In this document: positions 52,841 through 62,983 of the stretch, in pieces
How positions within the stretch are numbered: the stretch's first letter is position 1
Layout of the letters: every line of letters begins with the position of its first letter
DNA from: Idiomarina aquatica
GTDB lineage: Bacteria; Pseudomonadota; Gammaproteobacteria; Enterobacterales; Alteromonadaceae
NCBI RefSeq assembly: GCF_004362895.1
Contig: NZ_SNXI01000013.1
Location: 16,944 to 80,943 of the forward strand
Length of the DNA stretch: 64,000 bases
Direction of reading: 5' to 3'
Position numbers and translations under genes: made by a program
The notes under the pieces: model-generated
What the model saw: only the letters and a program-made list of their open reading frames with translations
Told to the model about the DNA's origin: nothing
The model's database searches: none

Positions 52841-52952
52841 TCCCCGACGACGAGGCCCATCGAAGCCGAAATAGCGCACGAATTTATCCGCCAAATCGCA
52901 ATTCGTGTTTTGAGTCGGAAATCTACACTGGGTTGTTTTGGACGGGAAATCA

Positions 52953-53363
52953 ATGGGTTTTAGTTTGCTTGAAATTTTGGTGTCGATGGCGGTGGTGGCG
53001 ATCTTGTTGGCGGCGGGGATGCCGGGGTTGCAACAGAGTTCTGAACGGGTGCAAATGCAGGTGTGGAGCGAGCGTATTTTAATGTTGTTGCAACAGCGCA
53101 AGGCCTTTGCCATGTCTGAGAACCGGCAGATTACTATTGCTATAGATTCAATCGCGGCTGAGCTGCCCAATGGCTTGAGCCTTAAGCATAATTTTCGTGC
53201 GGGTTCGCCGCTGGTTTTCGAGGGTAATAGCGGCTTTGCGCGGGCCGGGAGTATCGAACTTCAAAATGCCGGTTACGGCAGCAAAATTATTATTAGTGGC
53301 CTGGGCCGAATTCGCCGTTGTCAGAGCGTTGGCATGGTATTGCCCGGATTTCGCGCATGTTAA
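52953..53363 (+). CDS. GspH/FimT-type pseudopilin
   Basis: 136 aa from ATG 52953. The prepilin peptidase site is G-FSLLE with Glu5, followed by the hydrophobic helix. A TTG at 52938 would give a more usual seven-residue leader (MDGKSMG), so the start is uncertain. Similar in type and place to E. coli PpdA, the first of four pseudopilin genes. It overlaps the next gene by seven bases. Confidence 0.75.
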   Translation: MGFSLLEILVSMAVVAILLAAGMPGLQQSSERVQMQVWSERILMLLQQRKAFAMSENRQITIAIDSIAAELPNGLSLKHNFRAGSPLVFEGNSGFARAGSIELQNAGYGSKIIISGLGRIRRCQSVGMVLPGFRAC

Positions 53364-53851
53364 CGCGCCAGCGCGGTTCAAGCTTGCTAGAAGTCATTGT
53401 CGCCGCATCGCTGGGGTTACTGGTGATCCTGGCGGTGCAACAAACCTGGGCGTGGCAAATGGGGCAGCAATTGGGTCACAGCGATTCAACCAAAGCCTTT
53501 TTAACCGCCCAGTCGTTATTAGAGCAGCTCACTCAGGATATTACCGATGCCAACCCCGAAGCGATTGACTTACGCGGCAACTGCTATTTACTACCACAGC
53601 ATGATGGTCGCCAATTAGCCTATCGCGTTAAGAATAAACAAGTGCAGCGCCATACACTGGCTCCTTATTGCCCAACTACTGGCTGGCAAAGTTTAAGTCA
53701 TTACCATTCGGTTGCGATTAAGTCGCTAACGCTGCAGCTGTTTAAATCGCAGGGTTTGCCCACGCTGTCGATAGCCTTAATGGCAAAATCACCACGAGAT
53801 GACAGTTTTCATGCCTTTAATCGCGAGGTGGTTTTACATGCGGCACGTTAA
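53357..53851 (+). CDS. PilW/GspJ-type pseudopilin
   Basis: 164 aa. Leader MLTRQRG, cleavage before SSLLE (Glu5), hydrophobic helix (about residues 12-32). The rest resembles PilW/PpdB minor pilins. A longer frame from 53318 adds 13 residues ahead of the leader and is not favoured. Confidence 0.75.
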   Translation: MLTRQRGSSLLEVIVAASLGLLVILAVQQTWAWQMGQQLGHSDSTKAFLTAQSLLEQLTQDITDANPEAIDLRGNCYLLPQHDGRQLAYRVKNKQVQRHTLAPYCPTTGWQSLSHYHSVAIKSLTLQLFKSQGLPTLSIALMAKSPRDDSFHAFNREVVLHAAR

Positions 53852-54053
53852 CTTGTCGTCGCAGCAAGGTTTGGCGGTACTGATGACGGTGGTGACGTTA
53901 ACGGCATTAAGTTCAATGGCGCTGGCGGGACTGTTATTTCAGGCGCAGGCGTTGCAAGCGCAACAACATCGGCAATGGTTGCTGTTAAAGCAACGTAACG
54001 AGCAGCAACTTGCCCGGCAGCAGGCCTATTATGCGCAGCTTGAACAAGAGTAG
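53838..54053 (+). CDS. PilX/GspK-type pseudopilin, very short
   Basis: 71 aa with a QQG-LAVLM start and no Glu5, as is typical of the PilX/GspK group. After the hydrophobic helix only a Gln-rich helical stub remains; usual relatives (E. coli YgdB) are about 135 aa. It overlaps both neighbours, so translation is coupled. It may be truncated but functional, or decaying. Confidence 0.6.
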   Translation: MRHVNLSSQQGLAVLMTVVTLTALSSMALAGLLFQAQALQAQQHRQWLLLKQRNEQQLARQQAYYAQLEQE

Positions 54054-54348
54054 CGGGTTTTCATTAATCGAAGTACTGGTGGCCGCGGCGATTTTCTCAA
54101 TCTGGCTACCCAGCAGTTTGTATGCATTGCAGTTAGGCCTGGCGACCCAACTAAAAGTGCAGCAACGCGCTGAACAAGTCGAAGCCATGATGGCGTTGCA
54201 TGCTGATATCGCAGCGCAATGGCGGAATGGCGCTGTAACGGTCGATAGTCATGATATTGACTGGCAAATCGATGTCATCGACGAACACCGGGCGGTGCTC
54301 ACTTTATCCACCGGCAGCCATAACCTGAGGTTTTTGCTCACGCGTTAG
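54031..54348 (+). CDS. PilV/GspI-type pseudopilin
   Basis: 105 aa. Leader MRSLNKSSG, then FSLIE (Glu5) and a hydrophobic helix. It resembles PpdC/PilV. Last of the four overlapping genes; no pilY1 or pilE follows. Confidence 0.75.
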   Translation: MRSLNKSSGFSLIEVLVAAAIFSIWLPSSLYALQLGLATQLKVQQRAEQVEAMMALHADIAAQWRNGAVTVDSHDIDWQIDVIDEHRAVLTLSTGSHNLRFLLTR

Positions 54349-54368
54349 TGATTACGATAACGCATGGA

Positions 54369-54416
54369 TTGAGTTGCTTAATTTCTATTTGTAATTATTA
54401 TTGGTAAATATTGGTA
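54369..54416 (+). promoter_or_regulatory. Promoter and direct repeats upstream of parDE
   Basis: TTGAGT (54369-54374) and TAATTA (54392-54397) are 17 bp apart. TTGGTA occurs at 54401-54406 and again at 54411-54416, one helix turn apart, a possible site for ParD autorepression. Confidence 0.4.
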
Positions 54417-54437
54417 TTTAAGATGAAAAGTTACTTT

Positions 54438-54677
54438 ATGGCTAAAAATACAAGTATTTCACTTGGTGTTCACTTTGAAAATTTCATTGCTCAACAGATA
54501 CAAGGCGGTCGCTATGGCTCCGCGAGTGAAGTGGTTCGTTCGGCGTTAAGGCTATTAGAAGAGCGAGAGGAAAAGCTCTCAATGCTAAGAAACGCATTGC
54601 AAGAAGGTGAAATGAGCGGCAAAGCAGATTACGACATGGCTTCAATAGTGAGTGAATTGGATGACGAGCGTTATTAA
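54438..54677 (+). CDS. parD: ParD-family antitoxin
   Basis: 79 aa from the ATG at 54438 (MAKNTSISLGVHFENFI), the family's usual start; earlier starts at 54411 or 54423 are possible. N-terminal ribbon-helix-helix DNA-binding part and an acidic C-terminal tail that would wrap the toxin. Stop overlaps the parE start (TAATG). Confidence 0.88.
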   Translation: MAKNTSISLGVHFENFIAQQIQGGRYGSASEVVRSALRLLEEREEKLSMLRNALQEGEMSGKADYDMASIVSELDDERY

Positions 54678-54961
54678 TGCGGATTAAGATCAGTCCGTTA
54701 GCGAAAAATGATATTAAAGCGATAGCTCGCTACACAGAACAACGATGGGGTCGCTCCAAAAGGCAGAGTTACTTAAAAGCCTTGGATAGTCGAATTATGC
54801 AGCTAGCAGACTTTCCCGAAAGCGGCGTAGCATGTGATGAAATTCTGCCTAATTATAGAAAGCTTAGTTTTAACCAACACCTAATTTTTTATCGAAGGCT
54901 CAATGTCGAATCACTATTAATCGTGAGAATCCTGCATCAATCGATGGATGTAAAACTCTAA
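54677..54961 (+). CDS. parE: ParE-family toxin
   Basis: 94 aa of the RelE/ParE fold (SPLAKNDIKAIARYTEQRWG, then FPESG, YRKLSFNQHLIFYR, and RILHQSMDV). ParE proteins block DNA gyrase in studied cases. The pair is inserted between the pseudopilin genes and ispH, where Pseudomonas has further pilus genes. Confidence 0.88.
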   Translation: MRIKISPLAKNDIKAIARYTEQRWGRSKRQSYLKALDSRIMQLADFPESGVACDEILPNYRKLSFNQHLIFYRRLNVESLLIVRILHQSMDVKL

Positions 54962-55003
54962 AACTCCAATCGAACGCGCCTACCGCTTTTATCTTATTTC
55001 ACC

Positions 55004-55118
55004 GCAACAGCCGCAGCGGCCGAAGGCACGCTGCAAACCGCCGTGCTGAAGGCACAAATAGCCGCCGCGGATGCGGCAGAGAGCCCTTGCGCCGAAGGCG
55101 CAAGCTACGAAAAGCGCA
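55004..55118. repeat. Intergenic hairpin array between parE and ispH
   Basis: CAACAGCCG, then GCAGCGGCCGAAGGCACGC, and further small hairpins up to a REP-like TTGCGCC-GAA-GGCGCAAG-CTACG (about 55088-55109). The first unit is almost the same as one inside fliK (near 38720). Confidence 0.7.
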
Positions 55119-55120
55119 AG

Positions 55121-56056
55121 CTACGCGGTGCGTAGATCGGGTGGGATGGAAAAGGTGATGTTTTCGGCGCGGCCTTCGCGTTCGGTGACGGTTTGGCCGC
55201 CCCACTCGCGCAACTGTTCAATAACGGACTGTACCAATACTTCCGGTGCGGAGGCGCCGGCAGTGACGGCCACGCGCGGTTTGTCGTCCAGCCATTCGCG
55301 TTTAATGCAGCTGGCGTCGTCAATCAAATACGCTGGTGTGCCCATTTTCTCGGACAATTCGCGTAAGCGATTAGAGTTTGAACTATTGCTGGCACCGACC
55401 ACCAACATCACATCCGCTTCACCGGCTAATTCACGCACCGCGTCCTGGCGGTTCTGGGTGGCGTAACAAATATCATCTTTGCGTGGCCCGGAAATATTGG
55501 GGAACTTAGCGCGTAGAGCCTCAATCACATCAGCCGTGTCGTCTACCGATAAGGTGGTCTGACTCATGTAATGCAGGTTGTCCGGATCTTTCACTTCGAG
55601 CTTTTCAACATCCGCCGGCGACTCAACTAAATACATGCCACCGTCTTTATTAGCATACTGGCCCATAGTGCCTTCCACCTCCGGGTGACCGGCGTGACCG
55701 ATCAGCACGCATTCATGACCTTTGCGGCTGGCACGGGTCACTTCCATATGCACTTTAGTCACTAACGGGCAGGTCGCGTCGAACACTTTTAAGCCACGAT
55801 CTTTGGCATTCTGGCGCACCGCCTGCGATACCCCATGAGCACTGAAAATCACGATCGCGTCATCCGGCACTTCGTCCAGCTCTTCGACAAATACTGCGCC
55901 CGCCTCTTTTAGCGAGTTAACCACGTACTTGTTATGCACCACTTCGTGACGCACATAAATCGGTGGTTCAAAAATCTCCAGCGCCCGTTCAACAATGGTA
56001 ATGGCACGGTCGACACCGGCACAAAACCCGCGTGGATTGGCTAACAGTATTTGCAT
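55121..56056 (-). CDS. ispH: HMBPP reductase IspH (LytB)
   Basis: 311 aa from ATG 56056, which has GGAGG at good distance (a second ATG directly before it is too close). Fe-S cysteines Cys12 ([11 protein letters not shown]), [10 protein letters not shown] and [11 protein letters not shown]. Last step of the MEP isoprenoid path. Confidence 0.97.
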   Translation of the reverse strand: MQILLANPRGFCAGVDRAITIVERALEIFEPPIYVRHEVVHNKYVVNSLKEAGAVFVEELDEVPDDAIVIFSAHGVSQAVRQNAKDRGLKVFDATCPLVTKVHMEVTRASRKGHECVLIGHAGHPEVEGTMGQYANKDGGMYLVESPADVEKLEVKDPDNLHYMSQTTLSVDDTADVIEALRAKFPNISGPRKDDICYATQNRQDAVRELAGEADVMLVVGASNSSNSNRLRELSEKMGTPAYLIDDASCIKREWLDDKPRVAVTAGASAPEVLVQSVIEQLREWGGQTVTEREGRAENITFSIPPDLRTA

Positions 56057-56086
56057 CATTCCTCCAGAGCCCGCGCTTAACGCGAA

Positions 56087-56527
56087 TTAGGGCTCAACAC
56101 TAATAATTTCGACATCAAAGATGACCGTTTGCCCGGCCAACGGATGATTAAAGTCGATGGTCACCGTTGGACCATTAATTTTGCGCACAATTCCCGGTAA
56201 ATCGGTACCGTCAGGCTGCGTAAACGCCAAAATTGCGCCGACTTCCGGCTTGGTTTCTTCGCTGAACTTAGACGAGTCTACGTAATAGTAGTTGTCCTCG
56301 TTCGGCTCGCCAAAGGCATCTTTCGGCTCCAGCGTAAACTCGCGTTTAGCGCCGGCTCGCAAGCCAACCAGGCACGCCTCAAAATTATCGGTCAGGCTGC
56401 CATCGCCCATGCGGAACTTGGCCGGCTTACCCGACATTTTGGTACTGTCAGCAACCGAGCCATCAGTCAACTTGATGGTAAAGTGCATGACCACTTCGCG
56501 GCCATCTTCTATGGGTAAACGGCTCAT
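56087..56527 (-). CDS. fkpB: FKBP-type peptidyl-prolyl isomerase FkpB (SlpA)
   Basis: 146 aa from the ATG at 56527; the longer frame lies inside lspA. SlyD-like FKBP with an insert-in-flap domain (GREVVMHFTIKL, then FNHPLAGQTVIFDV). Standard place between lspA and ispH. Confidence 0.93.
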   Translation of the reverse strand: MSRLPIEDGREVVMHFTIKLTDGSVADSTKMSGKPAKFRMGDGSLTDNFEACLVGLRAGAKREFTLEPKDAFGEPNEDNYYYVDSSKFSEETKPEVGAILAFTQPDGTDLPGIVRKINGPTVTIDFNHPLAGQTVIFDVEIISVEP

Positions 56528-56528
56528 A

Positions 56529-57065
56529 CTACTTATTACCCTCTTGATTTTGACCCTTGCGCTCGTCGTCACGACGGTTATCGACAAAGGCTTCGAGTAA
56601 CATTAACGCAGCACCAATGGTAATCGCCATATCGGCGATATTAAAGGCCGGCCAGTGCCAGCCCTGATAATGCACGTCTAAAAAGTCGATGACATAACCA
56701 TACATCATACGATCCGCCACGTTGCCAATAGCACCGGATAGAATCAGCGCAAAAGACAAATTTTGACGCCAGAAACTAACCGGGTTACGGCGCAGCCAAA
56801 TCAACAGCACCGCACTGATGGCCACCGCGATAACGGTAAAGAACCAGCGTTGCCAGCCGCCGCCATCACTTAAAAAGCTAAACGCAGCGCCGTAGTTATG
56901 CACATAGGTAAAGTTGAACAAACCATCGATAATCACGCGGCTTTCGTACAATTCAAATTCTGCGGCAACCCACAGCTTGGTGATCTGGTCAACGATCACC
57001 ATCAATACCGTAAGCCACAAATAGCGCAAGCCAGAAGCGCGTTTTTTAAGCGTTTGATTAGGCAA
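56529..57065 (-). CDS. lspA: Lipoprotein signal peptidase
   Basis: 178 aa if started at the TTG at 57065, which has GAGG nine bases upstream and gives MPNQTLKK, like Pseudomonas LspA. TTG at 57092 is possible but less likely. Four membrane helices; catalytic Asp residues in GAIGNVADR and FNIADMAI. It overlaps ileS by eight bases. Confidence 0.93.
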   Translation of the reverse strand: MPNQTLKKRASGLRYLWLTVLMVIVDQITKLWVAAEFELYESRVIIDGLFNFTYVHNYGAAFSFLSDGGGWQRWFFTVIAVAISAVLLIWLRRNPVSFWRQNLSFALILSGAIGNVADRMMYGYVIDFLDVHYQGWHWPAFNIADMAITIGAALMLLEAFVDNRRDDERKGQNQEGNK

Positions 57066-59892
57066 AACGACGTTCCTCACCTGCTCCGTCAATGTTAGTC
57101 ACGCAGCGCTGACACAAGTCATCATGCCCGGCGATGGTGCCGACTTCTTCGCGATGATGCCAGCAGCGCTCACATTTTTTATGTACTGTCGCTTTAACCG
57201 CAACGGCCAGCGGCAACTGCTCGGCTTTAACCGCATCGTCACCCGCATCGCTTAGCGGCTTAACGCTGGCTCCCGACGTCAGCAAGGCAAAGCGCAACTC
57301 GTCACCTAAACGCGACAGTTTTTGCGCCAGAGCGTCATCGGCATACAAGGTCACTTCAGCCTGCAACGAGCCACCAATCACGTCATTGCGACGTGCCTGT
57401 TCCAGCGCCTGGTTAACATTGTCACGCACTTCCAGCAACTGCATCCAGAACTGGTTTTCTTCGTCTTTTACCCCGGCAAACTCGTCAAAACCGGCATACC
57501 AGGCTTCGGTAAACACGTATTTTGAACGCTCGCCAGGCAACAGTTCCCAGATTTCCTGCGCGGTAAAGCTACAAATCGGCGCCATCCAGCGCACCAGCGC
57601 TTCGGCGATATGATGTAAAGCCGTCTGACACGAGCGGCGCGCCAGGCTATCTGATTTAGCGGTGTACTGGCGATCCTTGATGATATCCAGATAAAAGCTA
57701 CCCAGCTCGATAGAGCAGAAGTGCATCAGTTTTTGCACCACCGTCAGGAACTGGTAGTTGTTGTAATGCTCTACCAACTGTTTTTGCAGGTCGGCGGCAC
57801 GGCCGACAATCCAGCGATCCAGCTCAACCATGTCCTGCATCGCAACACTGTGCTCAGCGGGCTCAAAGCCGCTTAAGTTAGCGAGCAAGAAGCGCGAGGT
57901 ATTACGGATACGACGATACGCGTCAGCCGAGCGCTTCAGAATTTCGTCCGATACCGTCATTTCGCCGGAGTAATCCGCTGAAGCAACCCACAGGCGCAGG
58001 ATGTCGCCACCGAGCTTGTTCATCACGTCTTGCGGCGCCACCACGTTGCCGATGGACTTGGACATTTTGCGGCCCTTGGCATCAACGGTAAAGCCGTGCG
58101 TCAGCACCTGGTGATACGGCGCTTCTTCGTACATCGCAACACCAGTCACCAACGAGCTCTGGAACCAACCGCGGTGCTGATCCGAACCTTCTAAGTATAA
58201 ATCCGCCGGCCAGCTCAAGCCTTTAAATTCGCGCAGTACACAGTGGTGCGTCACGCCCGAGTCAAACCAAACGTCCAGCGTATCGGTGACTTTGCGATAG
58301 TCCTTAGCTTCGTCGCCTAATAAGGTTTCCGGCTCTAAATCGAACCACGCCTGCACGCCGTCTTTTTCAATTAGCTGCGCGACTTTTTCCATTAGTTCCA
58401 GCGTATTCGGGTGCAATTCTTCGGTTTCGCGGTGCACAAACACAGCAATGGGGTTACCCCAGGTACGTTGCCGCGAGATACACCAATCCGGACGGCCTTC
58501 AACCATCGACGCAATACGGCTTTCGCCCCACTCCGGGAACCAACCAACTTTTTTGATTTGCTCCAGCGCTTTCTGGCGCAGGCCTTGTTTTTCCATGCTG
58601 ATAAACCACTGCGGTGTGGCACGGAAAATAATCGGCGTTTTATGGCGCCAGCAATGCGGATACGAGTGCTCGTAGGCCTCGGCATGCATCAGGTTACCGG
58701 CATCGCGCAAGGCATCCACAATAGGCTCGTTGGCTTTAAACACGTGCTGACCGGCAAACAATGGCGTGTCGTCTTTGTAAACGCCGTTGTCACCCACCGG
58801 ATTGTAAACCTCGAGACCGTATTTTTGCCCGACTAAGAAGTCATCAACACCATGGCCCGGCGCGGTGTGTACACAACCGGTACCACTTTCGGTGGTCACG
58901 TGGTCGCCTAAAATAACCGGTACGTTAAAGTCGTACAGCGGGTGATTCAGCTGCAGCCCTTCGATGTCTTTACCCGTGGCAAAACCGAGTTTGTGGTAAT
59001 GGCTAATACCCCAGCGATCCATACAATCGTTAACCAGGTCACTGGCTAAGATCAGGCGCTCAGCCTCATGCTCATCGTCTTTTTCGATTTGCACCAACGC
59101 GTACTCCAGGCCTTCGGCCAGCGTTACCGCGCGGTTGGCCGGAATGGTCCATGGCGTGGTAGTCCAGATAACCATGCTCAGTTTGCCTTCGCCGGTATGC
59201 CCTTCCGGCGTGCTAAAACGACTTAGCGCTTCTTCGGTGGCAGCCAACGGCATTTTGACGTCAATCGCCGGCGAGGTTTTGTCTTTATACTCGACTTCTG
59301 CTTCAGCCAGCGCCGAACCACAGTCGGTACACCAATGCACTGGTTTAAAGCCCTGATGCAGGTGGCCGTTATCAATAATTTTTGCCAATGCACGAACGCT
59401 GTCGGCTTCCTGCTTAAAGTTCATGGTCAGATAAGGATTATCCCAATCACCAAACACCCCTAAGCGTTTGAAGTCTTCGCGTTGCTGATCGATTTGCGTG
59501 TGCGCGTACTCGCGGCATTTTTCGCGGAACTGGGCTAAATCGAGCTTTTTACCCGGTTTGCCGTGTTTTTTCTCGACTTGCAGCTCGATTGGCAGGCCGT
59601 GACAGTCCCAGCCCGGCACATAAGGCGCGTCAAAATCACTCAGCGTCTTCGCTTTTACGATAACGTCCTTCAGAATTTTGTTAACCGCGTGACCGATATG
59701 AATTTTGCCGTTAGCGTACGGAGGGCCATCATGCAAAATAAAACTGGGCTTGCCCGCTTTGGCTTTACGAATTTCTCCGTAAAGATCATCGGCGTACCAG
59801 TCTTGTAGCATTTTAGGTTCGCGTTGCGCCAAGTTGCCGCGCATCGGGAACGCCGTGTCCGGCAGGTTTAACGTATGCTTGTAATCACTCAT
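57058..59892 (-). CDS. ileS: Isoleucyl-tRNA synthetase
   Basis: 944-aa class I synthetase. HIGH motif in [10 protein letters not shown] (near residue 67), editing domain, KMSKS loop at [10 protein letters not shown], and C-terminal zinc cysteines (CERCW, LCQRC). Full length. Confidence 0.98.
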   Translation of the reverse strand: MSDYKHTLNLPDTAFPMRGNLAQREPKMLQDWYADDLYGEIRKAKAGKPSFILHDGPPYANGKIHIGHAVNKILKDVIVKAKTLSDFDAPYVPGWDCHGLPIELQVEKKHGKPGKKLDLAQFREKCREYAHTQIDQQREDFKRLGVFGDWDNPYLTMNFKQEADSVRALAKIIDNGHLHQGFKPVHWCTDCGSALAEAEVEYKDKTSPAIDVKMPLAATEEALSRFSTPEGHTGEGKLSMVIWTTTPWTIPANRAVTLAEGLEYALVQIEKDDEHEAERLILASDLVNDCMDRWGISHYHKLGFATGKDIEGLQLNHPLYDFNVPVILGDHVTTESGTGCVHTAPGHGVDDFLVGQKYGLEVYNPVGDNGVYKDDTPLFAGQHVFKANEPIVDALRDAGNLMHAEAYEHSYPHCWRHKTPIIFRATPQWFISMEKQGLRQKALEQIKKVGWFPEWGESRIASMVEGRPDWCISRQRTWGNPIAVFVHRETEELHPNTLELMEKVAQLIEKDGVQAWFDLEPETLLGDEAKDYRKVTDTLDVWFDSGVTHHCVLREFKGLSWPADLYLEGSDQHRGWFQSSLVTGVAMYEEAPYHQVLTHGFTVDAKGRKMSKSIGNVVAPQDVMNKLGGDILRLWVASADYSGEMTVSDEILKRSADAYRRIRNTSRFLLANLSGFEPAEHSVAMQDMVELDRWIVGRAADLQKQLVEHYNNYQFLTVVQKLMHFCSIELGSFYLDIIKDRQYTAKSDSLARRSCQTALHHIAEALVRWMAPICSFTAQEIWELLPGERSKYVFTEAWYAGFDEFAGVKDEENQFWMQLLEVRDNVNQALEQARRNDVIGGSLQAEVTLYADDALAQKLSRLGDELRFALLTSGASVKPLSDAGDDAVKAEQLPLAVAVKATVHKKCERCWHHREEVGTIAGHDDLCQRCVTNIDGAGEERRFA

Positions 59893-59933
59893 GGGTCACT
59901 GTTTCCATTTCCGCATTTTTTAACGACATCGCG

Positions 59934-60959
59934 CTAGCTTTTGGCTGTGTGTTGCGCCAGTAATTGCTTAGCACGAGCGGCATCTTTTTGAATTTGCTGT
60001 TTTAATTGGTCGAGCGAGGCAAACCGCTGCTCGGCCCGTAATTTGGCAACCGGTGTAACGGTCACGTGCTGACCGTACAGATTGCCTGAAAAATCGAATA
60101 AATGCACTTCTAATTGGACTTCGTCGCCGTTTAGCGTTGGCCGTGTGCCGAGGTTGGCGACACCCTCGAAGGCTTCGCGGTTTAGGCGCTGCGCGCGGTG
60201 TAGCTCGCTGCCTTCGGCGCGAGGGTTTAGGTGCTCGCTTCGCTCGCACGGTAAACCTACTGTTTTGTCGATCTCTACATTTACTGCGAAGACGCCGTGT
60301 AGGGGGCTTTTTAGGCGTTTTAGCGGGATGTTGGCGGTGGGGAAGCCGATGGTGCGGCCGTTTTTGCGGCCGTGTACGACTTTGCCCTGCATTTGGTAAG
60401 GGCGGCCGAGCATCGCTTCGGCGTTTTCGAAGTCGCCTTCATTCAACGCCTGTCGGATCGCGGTGCTGCTAACCCGCTGTTGTTGCTGCCGGTAGCTGCG
60501 CGTATCCACCACTTCAAAGCCCAGCTCTTTGCCCGCTTTCGTCAGTAGTTCAAAATCGCCTTCGCGCTTAAAGCCAAAGCGAAAGTCATCGCCCACCACC
60601 AGGAATTTTACACCCAGCTTGTCGACTAAGGTTTTTTCTATAAATTCCCGTGCCGGTTGGCTGGCGAATTTTTTATTAAATTCAATAACGATATGGCGGT
60701 CGACGCCCTGGTCGCGCAAGGCCAGGTATTTTTCGCGCCAATTAGTTAGCCGTGCCGGGGCTTTTTCCGGTTGAAAAAGTTCTTGTGGCTGCGGCTCAAA
60801 CGTCATCACAGCAGCGGGTACGCCCAGCGCTTTTGCCTTCGCACAAACTTGTTGCAGTACTGCCTGGTGCCCAAGGTGCACGCCGTCAAAGTTGCCGATG
60901 GTTAATACGCAACCCCGGTGCTTTGCGCGCAAATTGTGTGTACCGCGAATGAGTTCCAT
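59934..60959 (-). CDS. ribF: Riboflavin kinase/FAD synthetase RibF with a repeat-coded insert
   Basis: 341 aa, about 30 longer than E. coli RibF. Adenylyltransferase domain (GNFDGVHLGHQAV, SSTAIRQAL) and flavokinase domain (GRTIGFPTANI, GVANLGTRPTL). Between the strand ending VEIDKTVG (about residue 235) and GVANLGTRPT lies an about 30-residue insert of charged residues encoded by hairpins with CTAAACC spacers. Both active sites are kept, so the enzyme is probably functional. Confidence 0.95.
   Translation of the reverse strand: MELIRGTHNLRAKHRGCVLTIGNFDGVHLGHQAVLQQVCAKAKALGVPAAVMTFEPQPQELFQPEKAPARLTNWREKYLALRDQGVDRHIVIEFNKKFASQPAREFIEKTLVDKLGVKFLVVGDDFRFGFKREGDFELLTKAGKELGFEVVDTRSYRQQQQRVSSTAIRQALNEGDFENAEAMLGRPYQMQGKVVHGRKNGRTIGFPTANIPLKRLKSPLHGVFAVNVEIDKTVGLPCERSEHLNPRAEGSELHRAQRLNREAFEGVANLGTRPTLNGDEVQLEVHLFDFSGNLYGQHVTVTPVAKLRAEQRFASLDQLKQQIQKDAARAKQLLAQHTAKS
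60165..60260 (-). repeat. Hairpin array inside ribF (CTAAACC spacers)
   Basis: On the minus strand GTGCGAGCGAAGCGAGCAC, CTCGCGCC-GAAGGCAGCGAG and CGCGCGCAGCGC are separated by CTAAACC or CTACACC. The frame stays open through all units. Confidence 0.75.
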
Positions 60960-61049
60960 GACGGGCGAGTCCGTACCCTGTTTTTGCTTTGTTTAAGAAA
61001 GCGCCGATTATAACTTAAAGCTAAGCGTTAAACCACGGCTGTTTGAAGC

Positions 61050-61203
61050 TGAGCGCTAGGCGCCCCTGCGGGGCTTGCTTGGCTCCGCGTCGCTGCGCTT
61101 GCGGTTTGCTGGGCGCGGACTTTGTCTGCTTGCCTGGCGGCGCTTCGCGCCTTGCTCAACCGATAACTGCTCGCGCCTGCGGCGCGAGGCGAAAAAATCG
61201 ACC
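61050..61203. repeat. Intergenic hairpin array between ribF and murJ
   Basis: Successive small palindromes (GGCGCCCCTGCGGGGC, CGCGTCGCTGCGCTTGCG, GCGGACTTTGTCTGC, GGCGGCGCTTCGCGCC, CTCGCGCCTGCGGCGCGAG) end next to the murJ stop. No gene is seen. Confidence 0.7.
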
Positions 61204-62763
61204 TCAACGGTGGCCGGCAATGTGCCTTGGTCTTAGACCCATGATTAATAACGAAACCAAGTATGCTGCGGCGCTTAAGCCGATGACCTGTGCCAGTAGC
61301 CAGGGACGTTCGATGGCGGAGGTGGTGCGCCAGGCTTCGGTGGCGGGGCTGAACCATTGGATGGCGGCGACCATCACTGCTGTGGCGACAATAACCTGAA
61401 TAATAAAACGCCAGGTGCCGGGTTGGGCTTTTAATACCCCTTCTTTATGTAACGTAAAACCGAGTAAACCGGCGTTGATGGCGGCGGAAGCGGCGGTGGC
61501 CATGGCCAAACCGACGTAGCTAAAGGGTATCGCCAGTGCGATGTTAAAGACCATATTGGCGACCATCGCGATAATACCGAATTTTACCGGGCGTTTAGTG
61601 TCCTGGCGCGAATAAAATCCGGTGGCGAGCACTTTTACCAGCATAAAACTCAGCAGGCCGGCGGAATACGCCATCAGGCTATAGGACGCCATGCGCGCGT
61701 CGTCGGGCGAGAACGCACCGTGCATAAAAAGCACCATCAACATAGGTTCAGCCAAAAAGAACAGCCCAGCCATGGCCGGCACACCCAGGATCAGCACCAT
61801 GCGAATGCCCCAATCGAGGGTTTTGGTAAATTCTTGAGGTGATTTATCCACGTGTCGCGATGAAAGTGCCGGCAATATGACCGTGGCTATGGCGATGCCA
61901 AACAAGCCCAACGGGAATTCAAGCAGGCGATCAGAGTAGTACAGCCAGCTAATCGAGCCGGTCATCAGAAAGCTCGCAATAAGCGTGTCGAGCAGTAAAT
62001 TAATCTGACTGACGGACACCCCGAAAATCGCCGGTAACATCAGTTTGCGAATTTTAGTGACGCCGGGATCTTTCCAACCCCACTGCGGCTTAACCAACAA
62101 CCCCGCTTTTTTCAAAAACGGAATTTGGAACAACAACTGGATCAAACCACCAAAAAACACGCCCCAGGCGAGGCCATACTCGGGTTGTTCCAGATTGGGT
62201 GCCAGCCAAATGGCGGCAGAAATAATGGCAATATTCAAAAATACCGGGGTAAACGCCGCTACCGCGAACTTGCCCAGGGTATTAAGGATCGCACCCGCCA
62301 TGGCGGTAAAGGTAATGAACCATAAATAGGGAAAGGTGATGCGAAGCAAGTCGCTGGCGAGTACAAACTTCTCGCCCTGCGGACCGTCGTTCCACCAGTC
62401 CAGAAACCAGCCCATACCAAATAGTGCAGTTACGACCGGCGAAGCGATAACGCCAAAAATGGTGACTACCGTAATAATCGTGCCCAGGGTGCCGGATACA
62501 CGAGCGATAAGCAGCTGCTGCTCCGGCAGCTCCCTGCCCTGCTTATATTCGGTCAGCACTGGTACAAACGCCTGCGCAAACGCACCCTCGGCAAACAGGC
62601 GTCTTAAGAAATTGGGTATTTTGTTGGCAAAAAAGAACACATCTGCCGCCGCGCCAGCACCCATTAGGTTGGCGATAACCACATCGCGCACCAAGCCCAG
62701 AACCCGCGAAATGAGGGTCATGAAGCTGACGATGAAACCGGATTTTAAAAGGGACTTCGACAC
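61204..62763 (-). CDS. murJ: Lipid II flippase MurJ (MviN)
   Basis: 519 aa, about 14 membrane helices. The N-terminal family segment (SRVLGLVRDVVIANLMG, then FFFANKIPNFLRRLFAEGAF) is clear. It flips lipid II for peptidoglycan synthesis. It is followed by ribF, ileS, lspA, fkpB and ispH on the same strand, but with a repeat array in the gap before ribF. Confidence 0.96.
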   Translation of the reverse strand: MSKSLLKSGFIVSFMTLISRVLGLVRDVVIANLMGAGAAADVFFFANKIPNFLRRLFAEGAFAQAFVPVLTEYKQGRELPEQQLLIARVSGTLGTIITVVTIFGVIASPVVTALFGMGWFLDWWNDGPQGEKFVLASDLLRITFPYLWFITFTAMAGAILNTLGKFAVAAFTPVFLNIAIISAAIWLAPNLEQPEYGLAWGVFFGGLIQLLFQIPFLKKAGLLVKPQWGWKDPGVTKIRKLMLPAIFGVSVSQINLLLDTLIASFLMTGSISWLYYSDRLLEFPLGLFGIAIATVILPALSSRHVDKSPQEFTKTLDWGIRMVLILGVPAMAGLFFLAEPMLMVLFMHGAFSPDDARMASYSLMAYSAGLLSFMLVKVLATGFYSRQDTKRPVKFGIIAMVANMVFNIALAIPFSYVGLAMATAASAAINAGLLGFTLHKEGVLKAQPGTWRFIIQVIVATAVMVAAIQWFSPATEAWRTTSAIERPWLLAQVIGLSAAAYLVSLLIMGLRPRHIAGHR

Positions 62764-62810
62764 AACAATCCTTTGTTGGCTTCGCCAACGGCTATTTGTC
62801 GCTGCGCGAC

Positions 62811-62920
62811 GGCTGTTTGCGGACGTTGTCCGCGGCTGTTTTCGGCTTCGCCGAGGCTGTTTGCTGCTTGCTACGCGCGCAGCGGCTATTTGCGCTTGCG
62901 GCGCGGCTTTTTCGGCTCGC
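62811..62920 (+). repeat. Hairpin array, left inverted copy
   Basis: Units GCGGACGTTGTCCGC, TCGGCTTCGCCGA, GCTGCTTGCTACGCGCGCAGC and GCGCTTGCGGCGC are joined by GGCTGTTT or GGCTATTT. The whole block is about 90% identical (about ten differences by eye) to the reverse complement of 63380-63490. Confidence 0.85.
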
Positions 62921-62983
62921 TTTGCTCGCCGAGGGAATTATGGTCGTTGTTATGAAGGACATATCGTAAATTTACGTTTCCTG

